Assembly: GCF_900188125.1 (NCBI RefSeq)
Contig: NZ_FZOW01000004.1
Span: 186,001 to 250,000 of the forward strand
Direction of reading: 5' to 3'
DNA length: 64,000 nt
From: Rhodococcoides kyotonense
GTDB taxonomy: Bacteria; Actinomycetota; Actinomycetes; Mycobacteriales; Mycobacteriaceae
The notes under the pieces: generated by a model
Told to the model about the DNA's origin: nothing
Seen by the model: the letters and a program-made list of their open reading frames with translations, nothing else
Database searches by the model: none
Shown: positions 25,250 through 34,285 of the stretch, one piece after another
How the letters are laid out: every line of letters starts with the position of its first letter
Numbering within the stretch: the first letter of the stretch is position 1
Translations under genes and position numbers: made by a program

Positions 25250-26462
25250 ATCGGAGCCGGGCGGGCTGAACGACCCCAGCAAGCGCTCGAAGCGCCACCG
25301 CCGTCAGGGCACGCACCCCGGTCTCGATCGCGACATCCGGGTTCGGCGCATACCAGGGGCTGTGACCGTTCGGTGCAGGAGTCCTGTCGGCGACCTCCTC
25401 GGCGAGGCCCGTACCGAAGTACCAGTAGACCGACGGCACACCGAAACTCGTACCGAACTCACCGAAATCCTCGGAACCCGTGACGGGTTCGACGACGGTG
25501 AAGTTCTCGGCACCGAACTCGCCCTCCAACGCCGAACGCACGACCTCGTAGGTCGCAATGTCGTTGACGTTCAACGGAAACCGGACGATGTGTTCGAACT
25601 CCGGCTCCGCCTGCAGACCGCTCGCACGAGCCTCGGCGTTCACGATCCGCTTGACCGCCTCCTCGATCAGCGAGCGCACCTCCTCGGTGAACGAGCGCGC
25701 ATTCACAGTGAACGTCAACTCGTCGGGCAGGATGTTGCTGACCGTGCCGGCATGGATGGTGCCCACCGATACCACCGCAGTCTCGTTCGGTGGAACCTCC
25801 CTGGACACGATGGTCTGCAGACGTAGAACGATCGCGGCGGCCAGCACGATCAGGTCGACCGTCTTGTGCGGACCCGCCGCATGGCCACCGTCGCCGCGCA
25901 GCGTCACCTTCCACGTGTCGGCCGCAGCCTGCAGGACAGCAGGACGCGATCCGACGGTGCCCGGTGCGACAGCTCCACTCGCATGCTGACCGAGCACCAC
26001 GTCGGGCGCCGGATGGTCGGCGAAGATCCCCGACGCGATCTGAGCCCTCGCACCGGAACCGACTTCCTCGGCGGGCTGGAAGATCGCCACCACGGTCCCC
26101 GACCACGTGGCACGCTCGGCGATCAACCGGTCGATCGTGCCGATCAACGACGTGATGTGCACGTCGTGACCACAGGCATGCATCGCATCGGTCTCGCTCG
26201 CATAGGCAACACCGGTCTGCTCGGCGATCGGCAACGCATCGATGTCGGCACGCAGCGCGACGACGGGCCCGTCACCGTTGCGCAGCGTTCCGACGACGCC
26301 GGTCACCGTCTCCGACGTCGTCACCTCGAGCCCTCGCTCACGCAGCAGCGCCGCGATGGTCGCCGTCGTGCGATGTTCCTCGAACGCGACCTCGGGGTAC
26401 TTGTGGAAATCCTCGTACAGCGCACGGAGCGGAGAAGTGCGTACCGCGGCGAGAGTGGTCAT
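25248..26462 (-). CDS. M20-family amidohydrolase / N-acyl-amino-acid deacetylase
   Basis: 404-residue dinuclear metallohydrolase of the HipO/YxeP/IAA-amino-acid hydrolase group. Catalytic landmarks: RADIDALPI, HACGHDVHITSLIG (metal-binding Cys-x-His), QPAEEVGSGARA (Glu-Glu), GQHAS, and TGSEDFGEFG, with an intervening dimerisation domain. It deacylates N-acyl amino acids. It ends an operon with a peptide-type importer and a monooxygenase, 37 bases after the binding-protein stop. Together with the GNAT at 20.2 kb it could complete an acetylate-oxidise-deacetylate route for S-substituted cysteines, as YxeP does in Bacillus. That assignment is inference. Confidence 0.88.
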   Translation of the reverse strand: MTTLAAVRTSPLRALYEDFHKYPEVAFEEHRTTATIAALLRERGLEVTTSETVTGVVGTLRNGDGPVVALRADIDALPIAEQTGVAYASETDAMHACGHDVHITSLIGTIDRLIAERATWSGTVVAIFQPAEEVGSGARAQIASGIFADHPAPDVVLGQHASGAVAPGTVGSRPAVLQAAADTWKVTLRGDGGHAAGPHKTVDLIVLAAAIVLRLQTIVSREVPPNETAVVSVGTIHAGTVSNILPDELTFTVNARSFTEEVRSLIEEAVKRIVNAEARASGLQAEPEFEHIVRFPLNVNDIATYEVVRSALEGEFGAENFTVVEPVTGSEDFGEFGTSFGVPSVYWYFGTGLAEEVADRTPAPNGHSPWYAPNPDVAIETGVRALTAVALRALAGVVQPARLR

Positions 26463-26499
26463 GTTGTCTCCTTCGTAGGTCCGATCGGCAGTGTCGAAC

Positions 26500-28131
26500 T
26501 CAGCCGATCCACACGTCGTACAGGTACGGAACCGACGTTCCGGTCACGCGGACACCGTGAACATCGTCCTTGTAAGCGAAAGTTCGCTGATTCGCATAGA
26601 GCGGCAGCGAGAATCCCTGATCGATGACCTCGTGCTGAATCTGCTCGTAGATCTCCTGACGTTCGGGGCCGTCCGGCGTGCGCGAGCCCCGCTGCAGCAG
26701 ATCCTCGAGCGCAGGATCCTGCGGGCGCGCGAACGTGTAGCCGTTGGGCGGTTCGAACTCGGTCGAGTAGACGGTGCGCGCGATGTCGGGGTCGGCCCGG
26801 AAGTACGCGTGCACGTGCAGGTCGTACTCGTTGGCGTTGATCTTCGTGTTCCACGTCGTGCGGTCGAAGCTCTGCACGTCGAGATCGATGCCGACCTTGC
26901 GAACCTCCTGCTGGATCGACGCGAGCAACGACAGCAGATCCTGCGCCGGATCCGGGAACGTGAACAGCACCGGCTTCAGCGGACGACCGTCCTTGACGCG
27001 GATACCGTCGGCATTCTTCTCGGTCCAGCCCGCCTCGTCGAGAAGGCGGTTCGCCTTGTCCGGGTCGTATCCGTAGCTGTCCGCAACGGTCTCGTCGAAG
27101 TACTTCGACGTCGGCGACACGGGACCGCGCGCAGGTTCGACCTGACCGAACAGAGCGGCATCGACGAGAGTGTCGACGTCGACAGCACTCTGGAACGCCT
27201 GCCGCACAGCGAGATCGGAGAAGATCGGCGACGTCGCATTGATCGCGATGGCGTTCGCGATTCCGGGCGCCGTGTAATCGAGGACCTCGAGCTGCGGATT
27301 CGCCTTGACGGCCGCCAACTGCGACGTCGCGATCGAGTTCACCAGGTCGTACTGACCCGAACTCAACCCACCCACACGCACCGACCCCTCGCTCACGATG
27401 TTGTAGGTGACCGAGTCCAGGTAGGCATTACCGTCGTGCTCGGCGCCGTCGAACGCCCAGTCGTACCCGTCGCGGCGCGACAGCGTGTAACTCTGCCCCT
27501 TCACCGCCTGATCCAACACGAACGGCCCCGAACCGACGATCGAACCGCACGTGTCCGAGCCCTGCGCCTCGAGATACGTCGGCGACTGAATGCCCAAGTA
27601 CGCCAACGACAATCCCTGCAGCAGTGCCGTGACCGGCGTGTTCAGTACTAGTCTGAACGTCAGCGGCCCGTCGACGACACCTTCGGCGTACTCCCCGATC
27701 ACCGACGCCGCGTAGCTCGACCCGGTTTCGGGATTCTTGATGCGGTCGAAGTTGTACTTGACCGCTGCCGCGTCGAGAGGCGTTCCGTCACTGAAGGTCA
27801 CGCCGTCACGCAGCTCGAACGTGTACTGGGCGCCGTCGTCGGACACCGTCCACGACGACGCGAGCCACGGCTGGATATTGCCGTCGACATCCTGATAGAC
27901 GAGCGAGTCGACGATGTTGCCGACGACGATCGAATTACCGGGCGACTTGGCCGGATCGAGGCAGTCGATGTCGGTGCCGAGCGCGTAGGTCAGCGACCCA
28001 CCCGATACCGGGTCGCCTCCGGTCGACGCGTCGGCGCCTCCTCCGCCTGCGCATCCTGCCAGCAACGCGACGACGGCCGCAGCCGACGCCGCCGGAAGCG
28101 CCGCTCTCGCTGCGAATTTCGGTCTCTTCAT
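26500..28131 (-). CDS. ABC transporter substrate-binding lipoprotein, family 5
   Basis: 543-residue exported lipoprotein. Signal peptide with lipobox LLAGC (Cys 27), Gly-rich linker, then the family-5 fold with WLASSWTVSDDGAQYTFELRDGVTFSDGTP and later GYDPDKANRLLDEAGW. It binds the ligand of the second peptide/nickel-type importer here. It is similar in layout to the 13.2 kb protein but not a recent duplicate. Overlaps the fused ATPase stop by four bases. The ligand is likely an organosulfur compound or N-acyl amino acid, given the amidohydrolase that follows. Confidence 0.9.
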   Translation of the reverse strand: MKRPKFAARAALPAASAAAVVALLAGCAGGGGADASTGGDPVSGGSLTYALGTDIDCLDPAKSPGNSIVVGNIVDSLVYQDVDGNIQPWLASSWTVSDDGAQYTFELRDGVTFSDGTPLDAAAVKYNFDRIKNPETGSSYAASVIGEYAEGVVDGPLTFRLVLNTPVTALLQGLSLAYLGIQSPTYLEAQGSDTCGSIVGSGPFVLDQAVKGQSYTLSRRDGYDWAFDGAEHDGNAYLDSVTYNIVSEGSVRVGGLSSGQYDLVNSIATSQLAAVKANPQLEVLDYTAPGIANAIAINATSPIFSDLAVRQAFQSAVDVDTLVDAALFGQVEPARGPVSPTSKYFDETVADSYGYDPDKANRLLDEAGWTEKNADGIRVKDGRPLKPVLFTFPDPAQDLLSLLASIQQEVRKVGIDLDVQSFDRTTWNTKINANEYDLHVHAYFRADPDIARTVYSTEFEPPNGYTFARPQDPALEDLLQRGSRTPDGPERQEIYEQIQHEVIDQGFSLPLYANQRTFAYKDDVHGVRVTGTSVPYLYDVWIG

Positions 28132-29834
28132 CGTTCTCCTCGTTCGAGTGATGGTTCGGTAGTGCGTCGCGCATGCGCGGACGCCAGCGTGGGCACTGCG
28201 TCGAGCAGGGTCCTGGTATAGGGGTGAGTGGGTCGGCGATAGACCGAGTCGACGTCACCGGATTCGACTACGCGCCCCTCGCTCAGCACGACCACACGAT
28301 CCGACACGTGATGGATGACGCCGAGGTCGTGCGAAACGAACAGCACGGACGTGCCGTGCTCGTGCTGCAGGTCGGCGATGAGGTCGAGTACCTGCGCCTG
28401 CACCGAGACGTCCAGTGCGGACACCGGTTCGTCGCACACCAGCACCGCGGGAGCAGGCGCGAGGGCGCGGGCGATGGCCACACGCTGACGCTGTCCACCC
28501 GACAACTGCAAGGGTCGACGAGCAACGAACGAGGAGTCCAATCCGACCGACTCCAACAGTTCGACGACGCGTCGCTGCCTCTCCTTGCCGCCGACGCCGG
28601 CCGCGGCAACGCCGTCGGCGATCAGTCTTCCGACGGTGTAGCGCGGATCGAAGGACCCGAGAGGGTCCTGCGACACCAATTGCATGCGTGAGCGTCGTGC
28701 TCGACGGGCTTTCTCCGGCAATGGGTTCCACACGTCGCCGTCGAGTCGGACGGCACCCTCGTCGGGTGTCAGCAATCCCAGAGCGATCCGCATCAGCGTC
28801 GTCTTACCCGACCCCGATTCGCCGACGATGCCGACCGTCTCACCCGCGTGCAGCGACAGATCGACCGAATCCACAGCGCGACGGGAGAATCCGCCCTTGC
28901 CGTGATATGTCTTCGACACCGCTTCGACGTCGAGTACGACGCGCTCTCGATGAATCCGACGGGCAGGCAACGGGATCCGATTCTCCGATTCACTCAACCG
29001 GAATCCCTTGGCCGCCGCCGTCGGCACGGCCGCGAGCAACGATTTCGTGTACGCCTCCTGCGGATCGAAGAACACGTCCGCCGGTGTCCCCTGCTCGACG
29101 ACCCGACCGTTCTGCATGACTGTGATCTCGTCCGCGATCTCGGCGACGAGCGACAGATCGTGACTGATCAGAATCAGCGCGGCGCCTCGATCGAGGCGCG
29201 AGCGGAGCAACTCGATGATCTGTTTCTGGACAGTGGTGTCCAGTGCCGTCGTCGGTTCGTCGGCGATGATGACGTCGGGTGTCTGCGCGACGGCGGTCGC
29301 GATGAGAGCGCGCTGACGTAGACCTCCCGACAGCTCGTGGGAGTACTGGTCGAGCCGCCGTTCGGGATCGGGAATGCCGACGTCGGAGAGCAATTCGGCT
29401 GCTCTGGACCGCAGCTCGGCCCTCCGAGAACGCGAACGCGGTCTCCTCGGTGACAATGCTTCCGAGACCTCGTGGCCGATCGTTCTCAATGGATCGAGTG
29501 ACACCAGAGCGTCCTGCAGTACGAGACCTATGCGGCCGCCTCTGATGTCACGCCACTGCCGGTCGTCGAACTGGAGTAGGTCCTTCGAGTCGAAACGCAA
29601 CCTGTCTGCCCGCACGGTCGCCGTCTCCGGGTTCAGTCCCACCAAAGACCGTGCGGTGACGGTCTTTCCGGAACCTGACTCCCCCACCAACGCGTGGCAC
29701 TTACCCGCCTCCAGGCGGAACGAGACACCGTCGACGGCACGCGTGACGACTCCGCCGCGTGTGAAGTCGACTGTCAGGTTCTCGACGTCGACGAGCGCTT
29801 TCGTCCGGACCTGGGGTTCTACTGTCGATGTCAT
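28128..29834 (-). CDS. Fused double ATP-binding protein of a peptide/nickel-type ABC importer
   Basis: 568 residues with two ABC domains. The first has GESGSGKTV, signature LSGGLRQRA and VIIADEPTTALD; the second has [18 protein letters not shown] and [12 protein letters not shown]. Each ends with the oligopeptide-importer motif ([19 protein letters not shown]). The first signature has Leu where Gln is usual, a change seen in many DppD-type domains. The ATG at 29834 is chosen because a much longer open frame upstream only reads the permease gene in another frame. Overlaps its permease by four bases. Confidence 0.92.
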   Translation of the reverse strand: MTSTVEPQVRTKALVDVENLTVDFTRGGVVTRAVDGVSFRLEAGKCHALVGESGSGKTVTARSLVGLNPETATVRADRLRFDSKDLLQFDDRQWRDIRGGRIGLVLQDALVSLDPLRTIGHEVSEALSPRRPRSRSRRAELRSRAAELLSDVGIPDPERRLDQYSHELSGGLRQRALIATAVAQTPDVIIADEPTTALDTTVQKQIIELLRSRLDRGAALILISHDLSLVAEIADEITVMQNGRVVEQGTPADVFFDPQEAYTKSLLAAVPTAAAKGFRLSESENRIPLPARRIHRERVVLDVEAVSKTYHGKGGFSRRAVDSVDLSLHAGETVGIVGESGSGKTTLMRIALGLLTPDEGAVRLDGDVWNPLPEKARRARRSRMQLVSQDPLGSFDPRYTVGRLIADGVAAAGVGGKERQRRVVELLESVGLDSSFVARRPLQLSGGQRQRVAIARALAPAPAVLVCDEPVSALDVSVQAQVLDLIADLQHEHGTSVLFVSHDLGVIHHVSDRVVVLSEGRVVESGDVDSVYRRPTHPYTRTLLDAVPTLASAHARRTTEPSLERGER

Positions 29835-30682
29835 GGCAACCGCCCTTCGAAACGACGCTGCGCGCGTCGACCGATCAGTGTCACGACGGCGACCGTCGTC
29901 AGAATCGCAAGACCGGGAAACACCGCAAGCCACCAGCCCAACTGCACGTAGTCGCGGCTCTCCGACAGCATCGCTCCCCATTCCGGAATCGGCGGTTGTG
30001 GGCCGAGCCGAAGGAAACTGAGGCCTGCGGCCGCGATCATCGCTGTCCCTGTGCCGATCGTTCCCAGCACCACGACCGGTCCGAGCACGTTCGGCACGAT
30101 GTGTTTGAACACGCGTCTCGGATACGAAAGGCCCTGTGTCGTCGCCACTTCCACCCACCCCGAGTGCCGGAGCACGAACACCTGCGCGCGCACCACACGA
30201 GCGAACCGCGGTATCGACGCCACCCCGATCGCGACCAGAACATTCACCGGTCCCGGTCCCACGACGGCGATGACCACCAGCGCGAGAAGTACTTCCGGAA
30301 ATGCGTTGACGACGTCGAGGAATCGAGTGACGGCCTCGTCGACCACTCGCGGCGCCAGACCGGACAGGGTGCCGATCAACACGCCCACGATCGCCGCCAA
30401 CAAGATCGCCCCGACCCCGATCGACAGCGAGTACTGAGCACCGTGCACGACGCGTGCGAGCTGGTCGCGTCCGATCTGATCGGTACCGAACGGGTGCTCC
30501 CACGACGGTGGCAGCAACACCGCCCGAGGGTTGGATTCCAGCGGGGACCTCGACGTCAGGAGCGTCGGGGCTACGGCAGCCAGCAGGATCAGCACGGCAG
30601 GGAGGCCGACTGCAAGGGTTCGGACGACGGTGCCGCGCCGGGGACGCGTACGGACCGGTTCGTCGATCACAGCTACGTTCAT
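29831..30682 (-). CDS. Peptide/nickel-type ABC permease, DppC-like
   Basis: 283-residue inner-membrane permease. TM1 follows a basic N-tail. HPFGTDQIGRDQLARVVHGA, the EAA loop near VEVATTQGLSYPRRVFKHIVPN and the C-terminal LGPQPPIPEWGAMLSESR are DppC hallmarks. The ATG has a GAGGA site. Overlaps the partner permease and the ATPase by four bases each. It pairs with the DppB-like protein encoded just upstream. Confidence 0.92.
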   Translation of the reverse strand: MNVAVIDEPVRTRPRRGTVVRTLAVGLPAVLILLAAVAPTLLTSRSPLESNPRAVLLPPSWEHPFGTDQIGRDQLARVVHGAQYSLSIGVGAILLAAIVGVLIGTLSGLAPRVVDEAVTRFLDVVNAFPEVLLALVVIAVVGPGPVNVLVAIGVASIPRFARVVRAQVFVLRHSGWVEVATTQGLSYPRRVFKHIVPNVLGPVVVLGTIGTGTAMIAAAGLSFLRLGPQPPIPEWGAMLSESRDYVQLGWWLAVFPGLAILTTVAVVTLIGRRAQRRFEGRLP

Positions 30683-31611
30683 GAAATCCTCGGATCCACC
30701 CGCTCGTGCACGATGTCCAGCACCGCGTTGACGACGACGTACACCAACGCCGAGATGAGTACGACCGCCATGACGACGGGCATGTCTCGATTGATGACGC
30801 CCTGCAATGCGATCTGCCCGAGCCCCGGCCGACCGAAGACGGCCTCGGTGAGCACGGCACCGCCGAGCAGACCACCGACGAACCACCCTGCGACGTTCAG
30901 TGCCGGTCCGGCAGCATGTTTGACGACGTGACCGAACTTGACGCGAGTCTCCGTGACACCACGCGCCCGTACCGACAACACGAACGGCTGCTCGAGCGCT
31001 CGGTCGATTCCTTCACGCAACACCTGTGCCAGTACGGCGGCGAGTGGCAGTGCGACGGCCACGGCCGGCAGCACCAACGACGAGATCCCTTGCGCGCCCG
31101 ACACCGGGAACCACCCCAGTTGGAACGAGAACACCGTCAGCAGAACGATGCCGAGCCAGAACGTCGGTGTCGACACGAGAAGAAGTTCGATCGACTGGAC
31201 GATCGGAGAGACCCGGCGATTCCTCGACGTGACGAGGACACCGCTGACGACGGCGAGCAGAACCCCGAGAAGCGCTGCAGCAAGTGCTAATTCGACCGTC
31301 GAGAAGATTTGTCCGCCGATGACCGTCGAGACTGGCCGTCTCAGTTGATAGGACTGTCCGAGATCACCGGTCAGCAAACCACCCAGGTAGTGCAGATACT
31401 GCAGGTAGACCGGCTCGTCGAGGCCGAGCTGGCGCGTCATCGCGGCGCGAATTTCCTCGGTCGACACCGCTTCGCCGCCGCCGAGCATGTTGGCGACCGG
31501 GTCCCCGCCTGCGATCTTCAGTACGACGAACGTCAGCGTCGCCGCGAGCCACAGTACGACGGCGGCGCCGAGCAGACGTCGGGCGATCGCCGTGAGCACT
31601 TTCGTCGTCAT
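30679..31611 (-). CDS. Peptide/nickel-type ABC permease, DppB-like
   Basis: 310-residue permease: TM1 IARRLLGAAVVLWLAATLTFVV, then MTRQLGLDEPVYLQYLHYLG, GDLGQSYQLRRPVS, STPTFWLGIVLL and the C-terminal VDPRIS typical of DppB. The ATG at 31611 overlaps the monooxygenase stop by four bases. Importer genes here are ordered DppB-DppC-DppDF-SBP, with the binding protein last, unlike the 9.8-14.9 kb copy where it is first. The two importers are therefore not a simple duplication. Confidence 0.91.
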   Translation of the reverse strand: MTTKVLTAIARRLLGAAVVLWLAATLTFVVLKIAGGDPVANMLGGGEAVSTEEIRAAMTRQLGLDEPVYLQYLHYLGGLLTGDLGQSYQLRRPVSTVIGGQIFSTVELALAAALLGVLLAVVSGVLVTSRNRRVSPIVQSIELLLVSTPTFWLGIVLLTVFSFQLGWFPVSGAQGISSLVLPAVAVALPLAAVLAQVLREGIDRALEQPFVLSVRARGVTETRVKFGHVVKHAAGPALNVAGWFVGGLLGGAVLTEAVFGRPGLGQIALQGVINRDMPVVMAVVLISALVYVVVNAVLDIVHERVDPRIS

Positions 31612-32882
31612 GCCGGGACCGCGCTTCGGTAGTGTCCGCTGAGCGTCGACGCCGAATACTCGTGCCGAAACAGCCCGCGCGCCTGCAGGATCGGCACGAC
31701 GTGGTCGACGAACTCGTCGAGCGTGTCGGGCACGACAGCCGGCATGACGTTGAAACCGTCCACTGCGCCTGCCCGGAACCAGCTCTCGAAGTCGTCGGCC
31801 AGTTGTTCGGGTGTACCGACGAAGGTGCGGTGGATCGTTCCGCCTCCGACTCTCGACAACGCCTGTCGGACAGTCGGTTCCTCGCGGCGGATGGTGTCGG
31901 CCAATTGAACGAACGTCCCCACCGAACTGCGTATCGACGACGGGTCGGGCAATTTGTCGATCGGGAACGGTGAATCCGGTTCGTAGCCGGACAGATCCAC
32001 TCCGAGCCATCGCAGCGCCGACGGAATCAACGCCTCGGTGTCGAGCGAATCGTCGAGCTCGGACTTCAGGCGCCGCGCCTCCGCCTCGGTGCTCCCGAGG
32101 AACGGAACCACTCCCGGCAGTACAGCAACGCTATCGGGATCACGGCCGAAATCGGCTGCCTGGCGCCGTACCTCGCGTCGAAAATCGGCAGAGGACTGCA
32201 GTGACGCCTGATTGGTGTAGATGACGTCGGCGAATCTCGCACCGAGCCGCAGCCCGGCAGGCGACGATCCTGCCTGTGCGACGACGGGCCGTCCCTGCGG
32301 CGTCGTCGGCAGTGTGAACGGGCCTGCGACGGAGAATCTGTCGCCGACATGATCGATCGGATGCGCGACGCTACTGCCCGGCTCGAAACTGTCCCACAGC
32401 TTCAGCACGACCTCGATGAATTCCTCCGCCCGGCCGTAGCGTGCGTCGTGCTCGTCCTGAACGGACTGTCCGAAGTTACGTGCGGCAGTGGGACTCGACG
32501 TCGTGACGGCATTCCAGCCTGCCCGACCGCCACTGAGATGGTCCAGCGACGAGAACAAGCGGGCCAGGTTGTACGGCTCGTAGAACGACGTCGACGCCGA
32601 CCCGATCAGACCGACGTGCGACGTCGTGGCAGCGAGTGCCGCAAGCAGTGTCAACGGCTCGGGTGACACGCGAATCGGGTCGTCGTTCGACGCATTCGGC
32701 GGCAGCGACGGCGAATCGGCAAGGAAGACTGCGTCGAACAGGCCTCGTTCCGCCGTTTCGGCGAGCGCCCGATAGACGGGAAGCGACAACGAGTCGGCAG
32801 TCGACCCAGCGCGGCGGCCTGCGCCGGGGTGCAGACCCGCGGTCGTCAACAGGAGATTCACGTGTAGTTGGTTGGGACTCAT
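31608..32882 (-). CDS. LLM-class FMN-dependent monooxygenase, NtaA/SnaA/DszA type
   Basis: 424-residue flavin monooxygenase. Landmarks: HVNLLLTTAGLHPGAGRR, GLFDAVFLADSPSLPP, SGGRAGWNAVTTSSPTAARN, PQGRPVVAQAGSSPAGLRLG and RHEYSASTLSGHY. It resembles the 1.15 kb protein more than the 7.3/16.7 kb pair (shared FADSP, AQAGSS and GGxxHRTFxGTP). ATG at 32882 with GAGGA upstream. First gene of an operon with a peptide-type importer and a deacetylase. No riboswitch precedes it; a palindrome at 33.07 kb might control it. Confidence 0.87.
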   Translation of the reverse strand: MSPNQLHVNLLLTTAGLHPGAGRRAGSTADSLSLPVYRALAETAERGLFDAVFLADSPSLPPNASNDDPIRVSPEPLTLLAALAATTSHVGLIGSASTSFYEPYNLARLFSSLDHLSGGRAGWNAVTTSSPTAARNFGQSVQDEHDARYGRAEEFIEVVLKLWDSFEPGSSVAHPIDHVGDRFSVAGPFTLPTTPQGRPVVAQAGSSPAGLRLGARFADVIYTNQASLQSSADFRREVRRQAADFGRDPDSVAVLPGVVPFLGSTEAEARRLKSELDDSLDTEALIPSALRWLGVDLSGYEPDSPFPIDKLPDPSSIRSSVGTFVQLADTIRREEPTVRQALSRVGGGTIHRTFVGTPEQLADDFESWFRAGAVDGFNVMPAVVPDTLDEFVDHVVPILQARGLFRHEYSASTLSGHYRSAVPA

Positions 32883-33069
32883 CGATCCTCGGCATGCATG
32901 GTGGGTCGAACGGACTCGTCGAAGAGCCGCCCGGACGACGCTCTCGGTGCGGCTGCACCACACGTTATGCCCGAATTCGAGGCGGTAGGTCGACGACCGC
33001 AGAACTGGTTTCGATGCTTCCGCGTCGTAAATTATTGCGTGACAACGTCATACGGTCCACTTGAAGGTC

Positions 33070-33088
33070 TCGAATCACGATGATTCGA
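33070..33088. promoter_or_regulatory. Palindrome in the 324-base divergent intergenic region (operator candidate)
   Basis: TCGAATCA-CGA-TGATTCGA has perfect eight-base arms. It resembles the 25.12 kb palindrome (core GAA(A)TCA...TGATT(T)C). On the minus strand a possible -10 (TAATTT, 33029-33034) lies about 36 bases beyond it, so the site would sit near -57 of the monooxygenase operon. The rest of 32883-33206, between the monooxygenase and the WhiB gene, holds no other feature I can support, and no riboswitch or Cys leader was found there. Confidence 0.45.
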
Positions 33089-33206
33089 TCTACGGCGTCC
33101 TTCGTGCGAAGCCAGTCGGATACTCGAGCCGAAAGTTCACGAAACCATTAGACGCTGGATGATTGGAAACCTTCCCATCGGTCGATTACCACGACATCAT
33201 CGCTAC

Positions 33207-33473
33207 ATGGCACCCACAACAGAAGCGTGGCAGTGGCAGCTCGACGCACTCTGCCGCGGCGCCGACACCGAAGTGTTCTTCTCGCCGTCGGGCGAAGGCC
33301 GCACAGCTCGGCGACATCGCGAGGATCAGGCCAAGGTGGTGTGCAAGACCTGCCCGGTCATCCTGCAGTGCCGTCAGTTCGCACTCGCCACCAACGAGCC
33401 GTTCGGGGTCTGGGGCGGAATGACCGCGCGCGAGCGCAGTCTGCAGCGCGCCGCGATGAGAAAAGCCGGGTAG
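33207..33473 (+). CDS. WhiB-family iron-sulfur transcription factor
   Basis: 88-residue Wbl protein with the four invariant cysteines (16, 46, 49 and 55; Cys-x29-Cys-x2-Cys-x5-Cys) that ligate a [4Fe-4S] cluster, then GVWGGMTARER, the G-V-W-G-G turn preceding the basic tail. Such proteins work with the primary sigma factor and respond to redox or nitric oxide. It is divergently transcribed from a sulfur-monooxygenase operon across 324 bases, so a link to sulfur or Fe-S status is possible but unproven. An upstream in-frame ATG is rejected because the family starts here. Confidence 0.92.
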   Translation: MAPTTEAWQWQLDALCRGADTEVFFSPSGEGRTARRHREDQAKVVCKTCPVILQCRQFALATNEPFGVWGGMTARERSLQRAAMRKAG

Positions 33474-33487
33474 CGCACAATGGTGAG

Positions 33488-34285
33488 GTGAGCTCACAGG
33501 ACGAACCGCAGCGTTGGACCTACCTGATGGACATGGACGGCGTCCTCGTCCACGAAGATCACCTCATACCCGGCGCGGACAAGTTCGTCGCCGAACTCCA
33601 GGCGAACGAGATCCCGTTCATCGTGCTGACCAACAACTCGATCCGCACACCACGAGACCTGCGTGCCCGACTCGAACGAACAGGGTTGACCATCCCCGAG
33701 TCCGCCATCTGGACATCGGCGCTGGCCACGGCCAACTTCCTGGGCAACCAGCGACCGGGAGGCAGTGCGTACGTCGTCGGCGAATCGGGTCTGACGACGG
33801 CACTGCACGACATCGGCTACGTGCTGACCGACTCCAACCCCGACTACGTGGTGCTCGGTGAGACGCGGACGTACTCGTTCGAAGCCATCACCACCGCGAT
33901 CCGCCTCGTCGAGAAGGGCGCGCGGTTCATCGCGACCAATCCCGACGCCACCGGCCCGTCGCGCGAGGGCTCGTTGCCCGCCACCGGCTCGGTCGCTGCG
34001 CTGATCACCAAGGCCACCGGCCGCGAGCCGTACTACGTCGGCAAGCCGAACGCGCTCATGATGCGGTCGGCGCTGCGCGCGATCGGCGGTCACTCCGAGA
34101 GCACGTTGATGATCGGTGACCGCATGGACACCGACGTGCTGTCCGGCCTCGAAGCCGGCCTGCAGACCATCCTCGTCCTGACCGGCATCTCCACCACCGC
34201 ATCCGTCGAGAACTACCCGTTCCGGCCGACGAGGGTCATCAACTCCGTCGCAGATCTCGTCGGACGTACCCAGTCGCCGTTCTGA
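33488..34285 (+). CDS. HAD-IIA family phosphatase, NagD-like
   Basis: 265-residue haloacid-dehalogenase hydrolase. Motif I is MDMDGVLV, motif II VLTNNS, motif III the Lys of YYVGKPNALMM and motif IV IGDRMDTDVLSG, with a C2 cap between II and III. NagD-like enzymes dephosphorylate nucleotides and sugar phosphates. GTG at 33488 begins 15 bases after the WhiB stop; the ribosome site is weak. The stop overlaps the next start by one base, coupling it to isochorismate synthase. Physiological substrate unknown. Confidence 0.88.
   Translation: MSSQDEPQRWTYLMDMDGVLVHEDHLIPGADKFVAELQANEIPFIVLTNNSIRTPRDLRARLERTGLTIPESAIWTSALATANFLGNQRPGGSAYVVGESGLTTALHDIGYVLTDSNPDYVVLGETRTYSFEAITTAIRLVEKGARFIATNPDATGPSREGSLPATGSVAALITKATGREPYYVGKPNALMMRSALRAIGGHSESTLMIGDRMDTDVLSGLEAGLQTILVLTGISTTASVENYPFRPTRVINSVADLVGRTQSPF

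Noticed and set aside
28128..30875. A 915-residue version of the fused ATPase
   Set aside because: The first 347 codons read the permease gene in another frame and look like random Arg/Ser-rich sequence; the ATG at 29834 gives the normal protein.
32883..33060. A 28-codon minus-strand ORF (MTLSRNNLRRGSIETSSAVV...) as a fourth leader peptide
   Set aside because: It has no Cys codons or HVDLCR core, and its start precedes the only plausible -10 element.
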